Program-made: the position numbers and the translations under genes
Notes under the pieces: model-generated
Database searches by the model: none
Told to the model about the DNA's origin: nothing
Seen by the model: only the letters and a program-made list of their open reading frames with translations
NCBI GenBank assembly: GCA_012184525.1
Contig: WOFQ01000075.1
Span: forward strand, 42,996-106,995
Direction of reading: 5' to 3'
DNA from: Xenoacremonium recifei
Lineage: Eukaryota; Ascomycota; Sordariomycetes; Hypocreales; Nectriaceae
Length of the DNA stretch: 64,000 nt
Part shown: in pieces, positions 43,692 to 54,636 of the stretch
Layout of the letters: every line of letters starts with the position of its first letter
How positions within the stretch are numbered: the first letter of the stretch is position 1

Positions 43692-45643
43692 TTAAGCATT
43701 GGTTTGACCAGAAACAGCCGCCTGTTTGCGTTGTTGCACTTTAGCTTCTGCTAATTTCCGAGAGAGTTGGACTTGTTTTGACGGAAATGAAATGACGTTG
43801 CGATTCTCTATCTTGGTTTCAAAAATCAGATCGATTTCTTCGAGAGAAAGCCAGCGGAACTCGGGGCATGAATGATAGATTAAAATCATAGTCACGAAGT
43901 TGATACCGAAATAGAGAAAATAGACCTAGGTGGAAACAAGAATGTCAGCATGCTCTCCCGGGGCCGGCAATCTTGTTTGATGGGAGACTACAAACCTTCC
44001 ACTTCAGAGTATCTAGCGCAGCAGCGCTGCCATAGGTCATGGCAAAACCAAAACAATTTTGAAAGAATGCAAAGAGGCCCATGCCCTTAGCACGCTGGGT
44101 GTAATGCAAGCATTCTGTCGGGTACATGTTGTGAAGAACGTTGAGGAATAGCCCTGTAGCCACGTTGAACAGGCAGATGGTGACTATGACGAGATAGCCC
44201 ATTGCCTTTTCGGCGATTCCGTTGGCATAGAGACCACTGAATATGCCGGCCAGAGCCAGAAAAAGCAGGAAAAGAAGGAGAGTGATGACAAGGATAGTGC
44301 GACGGGGCAGCTTGTCAACAAAGCCTGCCCCAGCCATGGTTGAGACCCAACCGATGACTGTTAAACCTGTTGCTGGTCAGGCCTTGATTCTTCTTCTGGG
44401 AGTTCCATGTCTTACCTAGATTCAGCCCTAATTGTTGGGCGGGTGATTTCAGACCAACCATCTCCAGTATACCAGGAAGGTATGAATAAAGGAGGCCGCC
44501 GCCATTCCATTGCTGGAAGAAGCTATATATCGCAATGATCCAGAGCCGGTAGCGTCCTGCAGGCGATTTCACGAAGACGGTGAAGTCCCATGGCTTGGAA
44601 TCAAGCAGTTCAAGGGAACTCCGAATCTGGTTGACCTGCTCCGTCACGATTATGTCGTTGACATCTTCAGACACCGTCTGGTATTTTGCGATGACTCGAC
44701 ATGCTTCTTCAACTCTGTCCTTAGAGAGAAGCCATCGAGGTGATTCAGGTGTACACGGGTAAATGAGAATTGCAACCTGATAAACCGAAACAGTTAGAGG
44801 CCTCCGGATCAATACACAATCAGTTGACTTAGAACAGGAGCAAGTGATACTGACCAGGAGAGGGGGCCCGACTTGGAAGATCATTGGAATCCGGAATTGA
44901 GCGTCGCTTGGGATATATGATGTCCCAAAGACGAGACTCGCGATCATGATAGAGCCGATCTGATAGCAGGAGCAATACATGCCGACGGCCAAGCCACGGT
45001 AGACAGATGGTGCTATCTCGGCCATGTAGGCAGGCCCGATAGTTGCACAGAGGCTCGAACCAATGCCGGCCACAAAGCGACCGGCCATTAGTCCAGACGT
45101 ATTTTGGGCCGATGCTTGTACGGCAGCACCAATGGCCAGTATCACCGAGCCCAGACAAGCACAGCCACGCCGACCGATCAGGTCACCAATCCAGAGCACA
45201 ACGGACCCGACCAACCCACCGATAGAGAAGATGGAGATGATCAGGCCCCATTTGCTCCCAGTCGTATCGGTATGATAGTAGTCTCGAAAATGGGGCATGG
45301 CTGCCATCGAGCCCATCACCGACAAGTCCACCGCGAATGCGAGAACGCCTTGATGCAGAAACACAGTTAGCACCTGAAATTATGAAGCGACTGAGTATGA
45401 GAGACGCCTCAGAAGACGCAGCGATGAGATGATAAGAGACGAGAGGTTGGGATGCTTACTGAGCCCCCAGATAAAGGTAACCAGCACCAGTCTCAAAGTC
45501 GCCTTGCACCTGAGAGGCAGAGCCCTCTCGGCAAGGCGAGAGAGGTCAACTCCATCCACAAGCTGGTGTTCCGCAACCTCGGCATGCAAGCCTGTCACCT
45601 TCTCCAGGGAGACGCGAGCATGATCTTTGGCAACAACGGACAT
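43692..45643 (-). CDS. MFS sugar-porter family transporter, 547 aa
   Basis: Five exons (45643-45460, 45348-44855, 44776-44416, 44366-43996 and 43925-43692) join in phase. The second starts after CATCAAG, with the branch site GCTAAC upstream of it. About 12 membrane helices are split by a central loop. Sugar-porter signatures are present: GDLIGRRG after TM2, AGRFVAGIGSS in TM4, PESPRWLLSK after TM6 and DKLPRRTILV after TM8. The soluble N-terminal leader has about 50 residues, and the C-terminal tail is charged. The overall pattern is close to fungal lactose/oligosaccharide-type permeases. The substrate is inferred from the neighbours: short arabino-, xylo- or galacto-oligosaccharides. It is divergent from the GH43 gene at 46283, with about 640 bp between. 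Confidence 0.85.
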
Positions 45644-46282
45644 AGTCAGGGCAGATGATCTCCGTTGCAGAATCGCTCAGGAGAGAATAGAGGCAAAAGA
45701 ACAATGGTATCGTGTCGGTTGGTTCTTGTCGTTGATACTTTTTCACTGCTCAACTTGAGGAAACCGTCTTGTTATCAAGGACATCGGATCTTTATATACC
45801 CCAGGTCTCGCGACATCGGTGGTGAGAGCGAAACCTGGGGGTGGATCGAGACTAGTAGAGTTAGAGTCTGGGGAACATACTTGAGTTGATACAGGCTTGG
45901 CTAAGAGGTCCTCTTTCTTAGTGTGACGAATCAAATGTTGGCTTACTCCGCCTTCAATTCCGCCGCTATCCCTGCTTGGATACCAGGACCCTCGGCCATG
46001 ATCACAAGCGGATATCCATGGCCTGATATCTTCGGGTGCCGATATCTTCGGGTGGAGACAACAGGAGAAAGTTGTCCGCCGCTAAGAAGCTCGCGTAAAA
46101 GATTGAATACAAGCGTGCCAATCTGGAGGATGAAGCATAAATACGGTGTGCCCCTTTCAGTACCCCTATGATTTGGGCACGCTATTGTTAAGTCTATGGT
46201 TGCACCCAGAAAGCAACTTAACACGACTATTTTCTGATCTCGTTGCTTTTTCTAAGACCATTTTCTTCCGAGGCCAACTGAA
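45644..46282. promoter_or_regulatory. Divergent promoter between transporter and galactanase-like GH43
   Basis: About 640 bp shared by two outward-facing cluster genes. A GGCTAAG at 45899-45905 resembles the XlnR core GGCTAR. A direct repeat atatcttcgggtgccgatat/cttcgggtg occurs near 46026-46050. The assignment is by similarity to the consensus only. Confidence 0.4.
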
Positions 46283-47792
46283 ATGCCTCACGAGTCTCTT
46301 CAAGTCGTTCCGGGAGCCACTTGGACCGCGGTGAGTAGCCTCGTGATAATAAACTTGGATGTTGCCACCAACAACAACAGACCAACACCGGCCGTCACAT
46401 CCAGTCCCATGGAGCTGGGATTATCCGAGCCAACGATATCTTTTACTTGATTGGTGAAGACAAGACTACAGGCACCTTCTTCCGCGCCATCAATGCCTAT
46501 TCCTCCACGAACCTAGTCGAATGGAAATTCGAGGGTAGATTGCTTTGCCGGGCGGAGAACGGTGACTTGGGACCCAAAAGAATTGTTGAGCGACCCAAGG
46601 TCATATACAATAAATCCACACGCGCATATGTTATGTACATGCACATAGACAGTCCAGACTATTCGGACGCACGAGTCGGAATAGCTACTTGTAACTCTGT
46701 GGTGGGGAAGTTTGAGTATAAGGGGAGTTTTCGACCACTCGATTGCGAATCTCGGGATATTGGCCTCTTCCAAGATGATGACGGAGCTGCCTACCTCCTC
46801 ACCGAAGATGTAAGTCTGTGAAACCAAAAAAAAAAAAAATGATCCGAGACTTATAAATGGCGATAGAGAAACAAGGGGTTGAAGATCTTGTCCCTATCGG
46901 AAGATTATCTCAATGTCGTCGCCGAGGTATATTGTTGGAAGGAATGTATTGAGTCGCCGGCAATATGGAAGAACGATGGCTATTACTACATGTTTGGATC
47001 TCAACTGACTGGTTGGGACTGCAATGACAACGTGGGCATCTTCAAACGAGCTGAATTTCCCTGTGCTAACAAATGGATTAGGTATACTGCTATGCACCCT
47101 CGGTCGCTGGGCCTTGGTCTCCATGGCAGGGATTTGCCGATCCAGGGTCCAAGACATATCAGTCCCAGACCACCACTATCCTGCCTTTCGGTGAAACGGC
47201 CATCTACATGGGCGATCGATGGTGTCCTTCTAATTTGGCACAGAGCACATATATCTGGCTACCACTGGACAAGACGGGCCATGATATTTACATGAAGAAT
47301 TGTACCTCGTGGACTATTGATCCATCGACTCAAAAGTGGCGTCATGTCTCCGAAGAGGCCCAGCATTTGCATAATGGACACATCCGTGATGAAGCGTTCT
47401 CTTGCAAGCTATCAACACCTTTCTGCATTCGGACGACAATCCGCATCAGATATACAAATACTAGTCCAGACAGCCGCCAGATCACGGCAACACTCAACGG
47501 CGAGACGTACGTCATCGACCTTTTACCGACAGAGACCTGTGGGCAGGGGCTGCGTGTGGGAGGAGAAACTGTGCTTCATTGCACCCTGGTCTCTGGAGAC
47601 AACAATACTATTTCGATTATGAATATCCCGGATACGGTTCAAATTCTTGGCATTACAACTTCACATCCTGTGCAGGGAAAGGCGCAGGAAAAGAGTAGTA
47701 AATCGGTCCTTGAATTGCTGATGTCTCGTTTCGTTCATACGCATAATTCTTTCAAATTTATGCGAGGAATTGTTGGTTCTTCCTCGAAGTAA
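46283..47792 (+). CDS. GH43 exo-beta-1,3-galactanase-type protein (GH43_24-like), 450 aa
   Basis: Exons are 46283-46330, 46381-46809, 46867-47031 and 47082-47792, all phase 0. The catalytic-domain pattern follows galactan 1,3-beta-galactosidases: GRHIQSHGAGIIR at the start, FFRAINAYSSTNLVEW, then VERPKVIY with E86, SRDIGLFQ with D142 and ECIESPAIW with E188. These three correspond to the acid and the two accessory acidic residues described for fungal and clostridial enzymes of this subfamily. YYMFGSQLTGW and YMGDRWCPSNL complete the propeller. A C-terminal beta-rich extension (about 290-400) follows. Most characterised relatives are secreted, but this protein has no signal peptide (start MPHESLQVVPGATW). 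It would cleave beta-1,3-galactosyl units such as those of arabinogalactan. Confidence 0.82.
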
Positions 47793-48520
47793 AACAGTAG
47801 ACTAGAATGCTGCTTCAAGCTGCTTGGTATAGTCCGAGTACGCCGACGTCGTGCCCGAAATTACGGATAATCATGAGTTGCATCCCAATAAAGGGAACCG
47901 ATATGCCTCTCATTATTCTTCATTAGATTGGAGAGATTGGTAAAGAATTTTATGAGTTTAAGCATGCGGATCTCTGAAGTATAATTCTCGTATGTATTCA
48001 TTTTTGCTTCCAGGACAGGTACATGAGGCCCACCATTTTCCCTGAAGGCAAATGAATTCTCATTTGACGTTCCATTTGCGTCAAACTTCGAGTGTTTGCT
48101 CGCTGGTGCTAATTTTAGAGGTAAAAGGAAGCAAGCTTGTAAAGATTCGGGGTTAGGAGACCAAACACGAGGCGAGGTCTTCATACGCGAGAAGCGAGAT
48201 TGTGGAGCGGCGGAAAACTTCTCCGCCTGGTTGTATCTAGCCAGGAATGGTGAGTGTATGATTGAGAGTTTGTATCCTCATCCAGTTCCCTCGAATCATT
48301 GCTTAGCTCTGACGTGTTCATACACCATGAGCCTGGGCCATTCCTGTACTAGTCCGTAGACCATGGAGCGTGGGAAAAGTATAAGATTCCCACGTAGGGT
48401 TTCCCTTCTCTCACCACGTAACTGTCCTCTCCTGTCGACCTTGCTACATCTGCACACCCGACGTTCAGGGCAATAAGCATCGAAACACCGAGGCTATACA
48501 AAAACTCGTGCGGCTTCAAC
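47793..48520. promoter_or_regulatory. Upstream region of the GH51 gene
   Basis: About 730 bp. It contains cggataat at 47864-47871, an exact match to the CGGDTAAW consensus reported for the arabinose regulator AraR in Aspergillus, about 650 bp before the ATG. Its use is untested, and the consensus is short enough to occur by chance. Confidence 0.4.
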
Positions 48521-50610
48521 ATGACGCTATTCAATCGAATTTCCGAGGATGAACGCCCAAGAATCTCGGTCCATTCAGGAACCGTCATCAATACTGTTTC
48601 GGATATGATCTACGGAGGTTTCACCGAGTGAGTACTCAGAATATGACCCAAGAGGGATCAATATGCCCTTTATTTCAGCTACCCAAATCTTCACAATTCC
48701 TGACCGGTTGCTTGCACTTGGTTGCCTGTACTATTGTTCTTTTCATAGCAAAATCACTGACGTTTGTTTCAAGACACATGGGTCGTTGTATTTACGGTGG
48801 TCTTTATGACCCAGGAAATCCCCTGTCAGATGAGAATGGCTTTCGCAAGGACGTCATAGAAGCCCTCAAAGAGATCAATGTTCCAATCGTCAGATACCCT
48901 GGCGGGAACTTTTGCGCTACTTACCATTGGATGGATGGGATTGGTCCGAGGAATGAAAGACCTGCAAGGCAAGCCTCTTTTAACCGAAGTCCTATAACTC
49001 CGGAGCGAAATACAGACCCGCACAAGAACATAAGACTAACCCTTGCCTTTCATATTGTAGGCAAGAACTTGCTTGGGAGAATGTCGAGAGCAACCAGTTT
49101 GGCACTGATGAATTTCTCCATTGGTGTGAAGTTGTTGGCACAGAACCTTATCTCTGTCTCAACATTGGTACTGGTGAGTTTACTGATTGTACTCAATGAC
49201 AACGAACAATTGAGGCATTATATAGTCTGATGAAACATGAGCTAATACGGGATACATTTTAGGAACCCTTGATGAAGGTATGTCCATATGCTTGGGCGAA
49301 TGAGGACTGGAATGCGCTTACCACCGCCTAGCTCTCGCTTGGGTCGAGTATTGTAACTCGGACAAAGCAAGCTACTATGCCAATCTTCGTCGCAGAAATG
49401 GTCGCGAGAAACCTTACAATGTGAAATTACCCGGTTATCTCTCACAATGGTAGTCATTCTGCTAATTTATTTCATCTAGGTCAAGTACTGGTCCCTCGGC
49501 AATGAGGTTCACGGGCACTGGCAAGTCGCACAGATGACAAAAGAAGACTACGTAAAAAAAGCCTTCCAGTGGGCAAAGGCACTTAAAATGCTTGATCCTT
49601 CCATCAAACTCATCATTGCAGGTGAAGTTGGATCTACAAGCTGGGATCAGTACGTCGCGGCGGAGGGTTTCAGGGCGATTAGACCTGATGTCGTGCCTGG
49701 CGAGAAGTCCACTGTAATCGACTTGTTTAGTATACATATCTATACCAGTCGGGATGAGCATTTACAGAATGCCACCAGTAAGTACCAGCACTATGTCTGC
49801 TGAATCATCTAGTAGATCCTGAACCTGATGTATTACTTTCCCAGGTCCTCTCCACGCCGAGCGACAGATTGAGATCTGCGCAGCTCTAATTGATGCGGCC
49901 AATTTCGAAAATGGATGCTGCACCCCAAATCAGAGGATCTGCTTTGATGAATGGAACGTTTGGAATGTCACACGGGCTCCGGGAAATCTGGGAGCTGAAG
50001 AGAAGTACATAATACCGAAGCAATGAAGTTTTGTCATTAAATCTAATATTATTTTCTCTCCAGGTATACTCTTTCGGATGCCATTGCTATGGGCGTCTGG
50101 CTGAACGTGCTGGTTCGTCAATCAAAGCATCTAGCTATGGCGAACCTTGCCCAATCCGTCAACGTGATCTCACCCCTCATGACAACGGGGCACGGTATTT
50201 GGAAGCAAACAACGTGGTGGCCACTGCTCATGTACAGTAAGTATATGCGGGGTGATCATGTTCTTACTGTCCACCATGGAGCTGAGTGGCAGGGTGAGAC
50301 CTTTCCGAGGTGGCTTCGGGGTGTGGCCAACACGCCCTGGCTTGACATAAGCGCGGTCCTGGACAAGGACGACTTTATCAATCTTGCGGTAGTCAACATT
50401 CATGAGACCAAGGACGTTGAAACTGAAATCGGGAACCTTTTAGGAGGGAAAAGGATCGAAACATTCACAGTGCATGGTAAGGATGCTACAGCTGTCAACA
50501 CAGCCGAGAAGACAGAGGTCTCGCTGGATAGGGGGGAGGTTCAGGTTGGTGAGGATGGAGTTTACCTCTTTCCTCACCTTTCTGTGACCCTTCTGAGATG
50601 GAAGTCTTGA
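48521..50610 (+). CDS. GH51 alpha-L-arabinofuranosidase (intracellular type), 507 aa
   Basis: Eight exons: 48521-48627, 48774-48968, 49061-49173, 49263-49277 (only 15 nt), 49332-49420, 49480-49777, 49845-50004 and 50064-50610. The intron after 48968 has a GC donor (GCAAGC). The (beta/alpha)8 barrel carries RYPGGNFCATYHW, NIGTG, VKYWSLGNEVHG with the acid/base E182, and RICFDEWNVW with the nucleophile E308. The C-terminal beta-sandwich runs to LSVTLLRWKS. The enzyme removes terminal alpha-L-arabinofuranose from arabinan, arabinoxylan or arabinogalactan oligomers. Length and lack of a signal peptide match the cytosolic fungal GH51 branch. It completes the cluster's enzyme set with the three GH43 proteins. 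Confidence 0.9.
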
Positions 50611-50793
50611 TTCAGAAAAAGGGATTGAGCAATTTAAATTGTCCTGATGAGGCCCAAGCCCTCACTATGATGGTGGCACGTCATGTAGTTATAGATCTCT
50701 TAACATAATGCCATTCCCCCGACAACAACTTATTATTATAAACGTGCGTTCTTTGCTTCGCTTCTTCCTCTTTCGCATCAAGGCTTTGCAAAT

Positions 50794-52484
50794 TCATCCC
50801 TGAAAGTCAAAACCAGCCAAGGACCATGCATGTTGAAAACCCCGAGATTCGGTGTCTTCCTTAGACCATCTTTCGGTCACTGGTTCCGCAAATTCAAGTA
50901 GAAACTTCAACATCCATTGATCCATCTGGAACAGTGAATCGTCTCGGCAACGCATGCATGCATCGTGAAAAGCCTCGAAGCGGGAGAAGGACACGTCAAG
51001 ACACGGCCAATATGTGCTTAGAATAGTAAGAAACTCAAAGTTCTTTTCCAAAAGCTCCCGAGCGTTTTGCTTTTCGGTCTCATCATCGCCAAAAAGGAAG
51101 ATATGTAGAAGAACAGTAGATGAGATTGTTAAGACGTGGCCTGCGAGCGAATGTAGAGGTTGAGCCCCAGATATCCTGTTAGCAAGATGAACCAGGTTAC
51201 AGAGTTCTTTTGCGTGATATCGGCACTTCTGGATATACCGATGGGTTGGCGTTGGCGTAGGCGTGAAGGGATCAGAACTCCCGTGTAGGAATTGGTAAAA
51301 TAGCAGTTGATTGAAGTGATTGAAGTCAATGTGGAGTTGGATAAAATTGTGGCTGAGGTCCTTCTCAACCCAGTACTGTAGGTTTTCCGGTGTGTTATAC
51401 ATATTATCCGGAAGACTTTTCATCCACTGCTCCAATTTAAGCGAGACGCCTTCAACAGCCTCAAATAGAGCCGCGCCGCTAAGTTGACCAGAGACGGCTT
51501 GTGAATTGAGATCATCGATCTGGCCAAGATGTCGGTTGAGTAGAACTGAGAAGGCTAGTAACGAGCCAGGCGGCGTGCAAACTTCTAATGCTGGTGAAGC
51601 CGGATCCACGAGTTGCGCTGGGCTTGGGGCAGTAGAAGCTGACATTGCCAGAAACTCGTCTTCTGCTATTGGTAACGGAACATGGCGATGTGGCATCATC
51701 TTGGGTAACCGTACCCCAGAAGATGACCAAGTATCGGTGCCATATAATGTCCACCACACTGACTAACAAATAAGCATGAGCATTACATGGTAGCAATCCG
51801 CCAAACTTGCCTCGCGTCTGAACCTCTTGTTCAATAGAGCTAGCTGCTGGAGCAGCTGGGAGATCAAGAAGCATAGCCATGCGGCAAGCAATGCTGAAGT
51901 AGATAGACTCCGTACCTCCTTCTCCCTCCACCACAGCGGCAGCACCTAATAACATGCAGGCCTGTATGGTTACGATGGAGATATCATGCAGGTTTAGTAG
52001 TCGCTCGGCGTCTTTGATATACAGCCTTCCTCGCTCTCGTGGCGGCAACGATGCTAAACTTTCGTCCTGTGAAAATCGTGCAGACAAGCCTAAGACACCA
52101 TAGAGTAATATTCTAGGCAGGGTCCCGTCCCGATAGGCTCCCACAAAAGATGGGCGATGAAACAAAACGTGGAAAGTTACATGAATGTAGCGAAAGTACA
52201 AGCTGATGAGCTCCTCAGCGAGCTTTTTGGATGGCATTGATCGACATTGGCGATTAGAAACGTGGCTCCTTAGAGGATGCACAGTCTCATAGCCATTAGC
52301 GGCAATGGCAAATTCTGGAATCATCCCACATTTTATCTGCCTTGCGCTGCAATAATCACAGCTTGTGCCATGCTGGGACCTTATGCACTTTCGTCGCCGT
52401 TTCCTAAAGTGAGATAAGTATGCCGCTATGAATCGGCGAGATTAGAACTTACCGACAAGCAAGACAGGCTGTGGGCGGTCTCAT
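50794..52484 (-). CDS. Zn2Cys6 transcription factor with fungal-specific TF domain, 529 aa
   Basis: Exons are 52484-52453, 52403-51811 and 51758-50794. The first intron splits the zinc cluster; the second has a GC donor (GCAAGT) and CAG acceptor. The zinc cluster Cx2Cx6Cx8Cx2Cx6C uses C7, C10, C17, C26, C29 and C36 with a basic first loop (RKRRRKC). The middle region (from about 70) is the fungal-specific transcription factor domain: LISLYFRYIHVTFHVLFHRPSF, ESIYFSIACRMAMLLDL and QTRVWWTLYGTDTW. The gene lies tail-to-tail with the GH51 gene, 183 bp apart, so it is the natural candidate regulator of the cluster. The inducer is unknown. Confidence 0.85.
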
Positions 52485-52954
52485 GAGGTTTGAAGTGGAA
52501 TTTTGTTGTGTGCCGAACGCGTCTCGCTAGTTTAAGAGTAGAATATGAAGCCAAGTCCCGATAAGCTTCTAAGCTGAGGAGGGGCTTACCAGTTAGCCAT
52601 TCACATGAACGTGTGACAACTAAGATTCTCCAGCAGAGAAGTGTTGGTGGCGAGATGGCGGTTATGAACCAAAATTCTACCCCGCGTTTTGTCACGTGTT
52701 TCGATGTACCTCGCTTTACAGACCGACCGTTCTTTCGGACCCTTATATCCGATAAACCTCGTACCGACATGGCCCAAGGGAAAATGGATGATAGTATTTG
52801 GATGGAGATGTCCCCGGCCGAAGGTTGCTGGCTGGCTCACACGAATTGCTTGTCTCCGGAGGTCTGAGCTCCCAATCTGATTGCAAACATTCACCACATG
52901 ATACACGATGTTAGTCTCCAAGTTAAGTGGTGTCGGAAATTACAAGGCCTTGCT
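52485..52954. other. Short intergenic region upstream of the first Zn2Cys6 gene
   Basis: About 470 bp. No gene is supported; it should hold the promoter of the 52484 regulator and the 3' end of the next minus-strand gene. Confidence 0.45.
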
Positions 52955-54413
52955 CTACATAACTACCATGGATATCTCTGAAAGACTACTCGTCCACCGT
53001 TCAATGCCTCTCTGCTCCCAAAGCCGCGGTAGGGCTTTTAATGCCTTCTCTACATTTGCGAACCCGGTTTCCATCCATATTCGCTCCAGCTGCCTTGTAA
53101 AGAACTCTCTGTGAGCAGGCAGAGCTGCTTCCGCTGCTCCTACAAAATTTGGCCAGACCAGAACATGTGCTCCGGGATAAGCAGGATCTATCGCATCCAT
53201 AGATCGTCTCAATAGGTCCAGTTCGTGTGCGATGCAAGTTTCTTGTATTGAGTCTCCAGAAGAACATGCGCGATGTACATAGATCCTAGCTGCGAGGCAG
53301 AATGCTTCGTTGTATGCATTGAGATGTTGCTGCGTTTGTGGTGAGTTATCTGGTAGGTTGTCTGCGGCTGATAACTCGGAGAGTATGGGTCCAGTCAGCA
53401 TTGCCATCATTTTGGGGATGGTGACAGCTTCGCCAACAATCGGACGTCCAAAGAACTCGATACTATAGGAGTCTTAGCATCGCCAGAGATGAATGGTTCA
53501 GGGATTAGACCTACATCTTGGATTGTGAGTTGAGAAAATCACATAATGGGGAACTTGGACTGGAGCTGTGTCGGGCCCGCAGTAATGCATCCAGCATATG
53601 ATATAGTATCATGACTTGCTCATCGCCTGTGACAAGATCGCCGACTATAAGAAGAATGATAGTGGCCCATGTTCTTTCGTCAAATATGGGATTCGATGTC
53701 AGGACGTCTTCTTTTAGTTTCTGGATGATCGCTGTCCGCCCTTGTTCTGCTGGGAGACGAAGCTCCGGTCTTGCCCTCGTCATATGGAAAGCAGCGGCAA
53801 CACAGACTGCTCTTTGCACCATAGAGCAAGATACTGCGAGCGGCAAGACGTATTGTCGGTAGCCATTAGAAGGTCCATCAAATAGTAGCATCACAGGTGA
53901 TACGTGGTCCGAGACTAGAAACGGCAGGTTAGCGTGAGGTCTACCTAGGAGAGAGAACCATGTCTTACAGTGCTGGAACATCCATCTTATCTTGCCATCC
54001 AAAATCTCCAGAGACCGTGGTGGGCTCAACTGCCATTCTGCTGACTCAATGTTATCGGACTCTCCAGTCTCCAGGCTTTGTTGCCGGCTCTCGACTATTG
54101 AGGGGACCGGCGCTTCCGAGTCTGCAATTGAATGCGAAGCATCCGACGATCCATCGCTGTCAACATGGGCATGGATCCATCGTAATGGCTTCTTGCATGT
54201 CTTTTGGCGCCCTTTCGCAGGCCCATCCTGTTCAGGTGATGATGCTGGTGCTTGAGCGCCGCTGCCTCGGGCAAAGCGATACCGAATTCCGTAGCCTGGG
54301 CATTTCAGTCCTTTCTTTGAGCACTTTTTGCAGTGAGTCCCGGTCTTGTCGCAGTTTATTCGTCGCTTCATACAATTGTAACAGCCTTTTGATGGTGCGC
54401 TTCTAGAGTCCAT
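52955..54413 (-). CDS. Second Zn2Cys6 regulator, 450 aa
   Basis: Exons are 54413-53969, 53914-53515 and 53462-52955. Both introns are GT..AG, with branch sites GCTAACC and GCTAAGA. The zinc cluster Cx2Cx6Cx6Cx2Cx6C (C11, C14, C21, C28, C31, C38; GCYNCMKRRINCDKTG) is followed by GLKCPGYGIRYRFARG. A Ser/Glu-rich linker (about 50-145) precedes a domain beginning HFSDHVSPVMLLFDGPSNGY, typical of the Fungal_trans_2 (PF11951-like) family. The remainder is helical. This is a different class from the regulator at 52484. It lies next to the amine-oxidase/permease pair, which is its likely target, although regulation of the carbohydrate cluster cannot be excluded. Confidence 0.82.
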
Positions 54414-54636
54414 GATGGATCACTCGAACTGACGTCGAAGAGAAATGTAGAGAGGAGCAAGTTCCCGATAACGACTTGCGTCACTTCAGATAACAAATTG
54501 CCGGACTTCATTAGTTGAATATCAGAGTCTAGACTGGGGCCATCATACACATGACTCGCGCCTAGCCACTCAGCTTTCTAGGAGATCAAGTCATAGAAAT
54601 CAATACATTTACTCGCTTCCAAAAAAATCTAGTATA

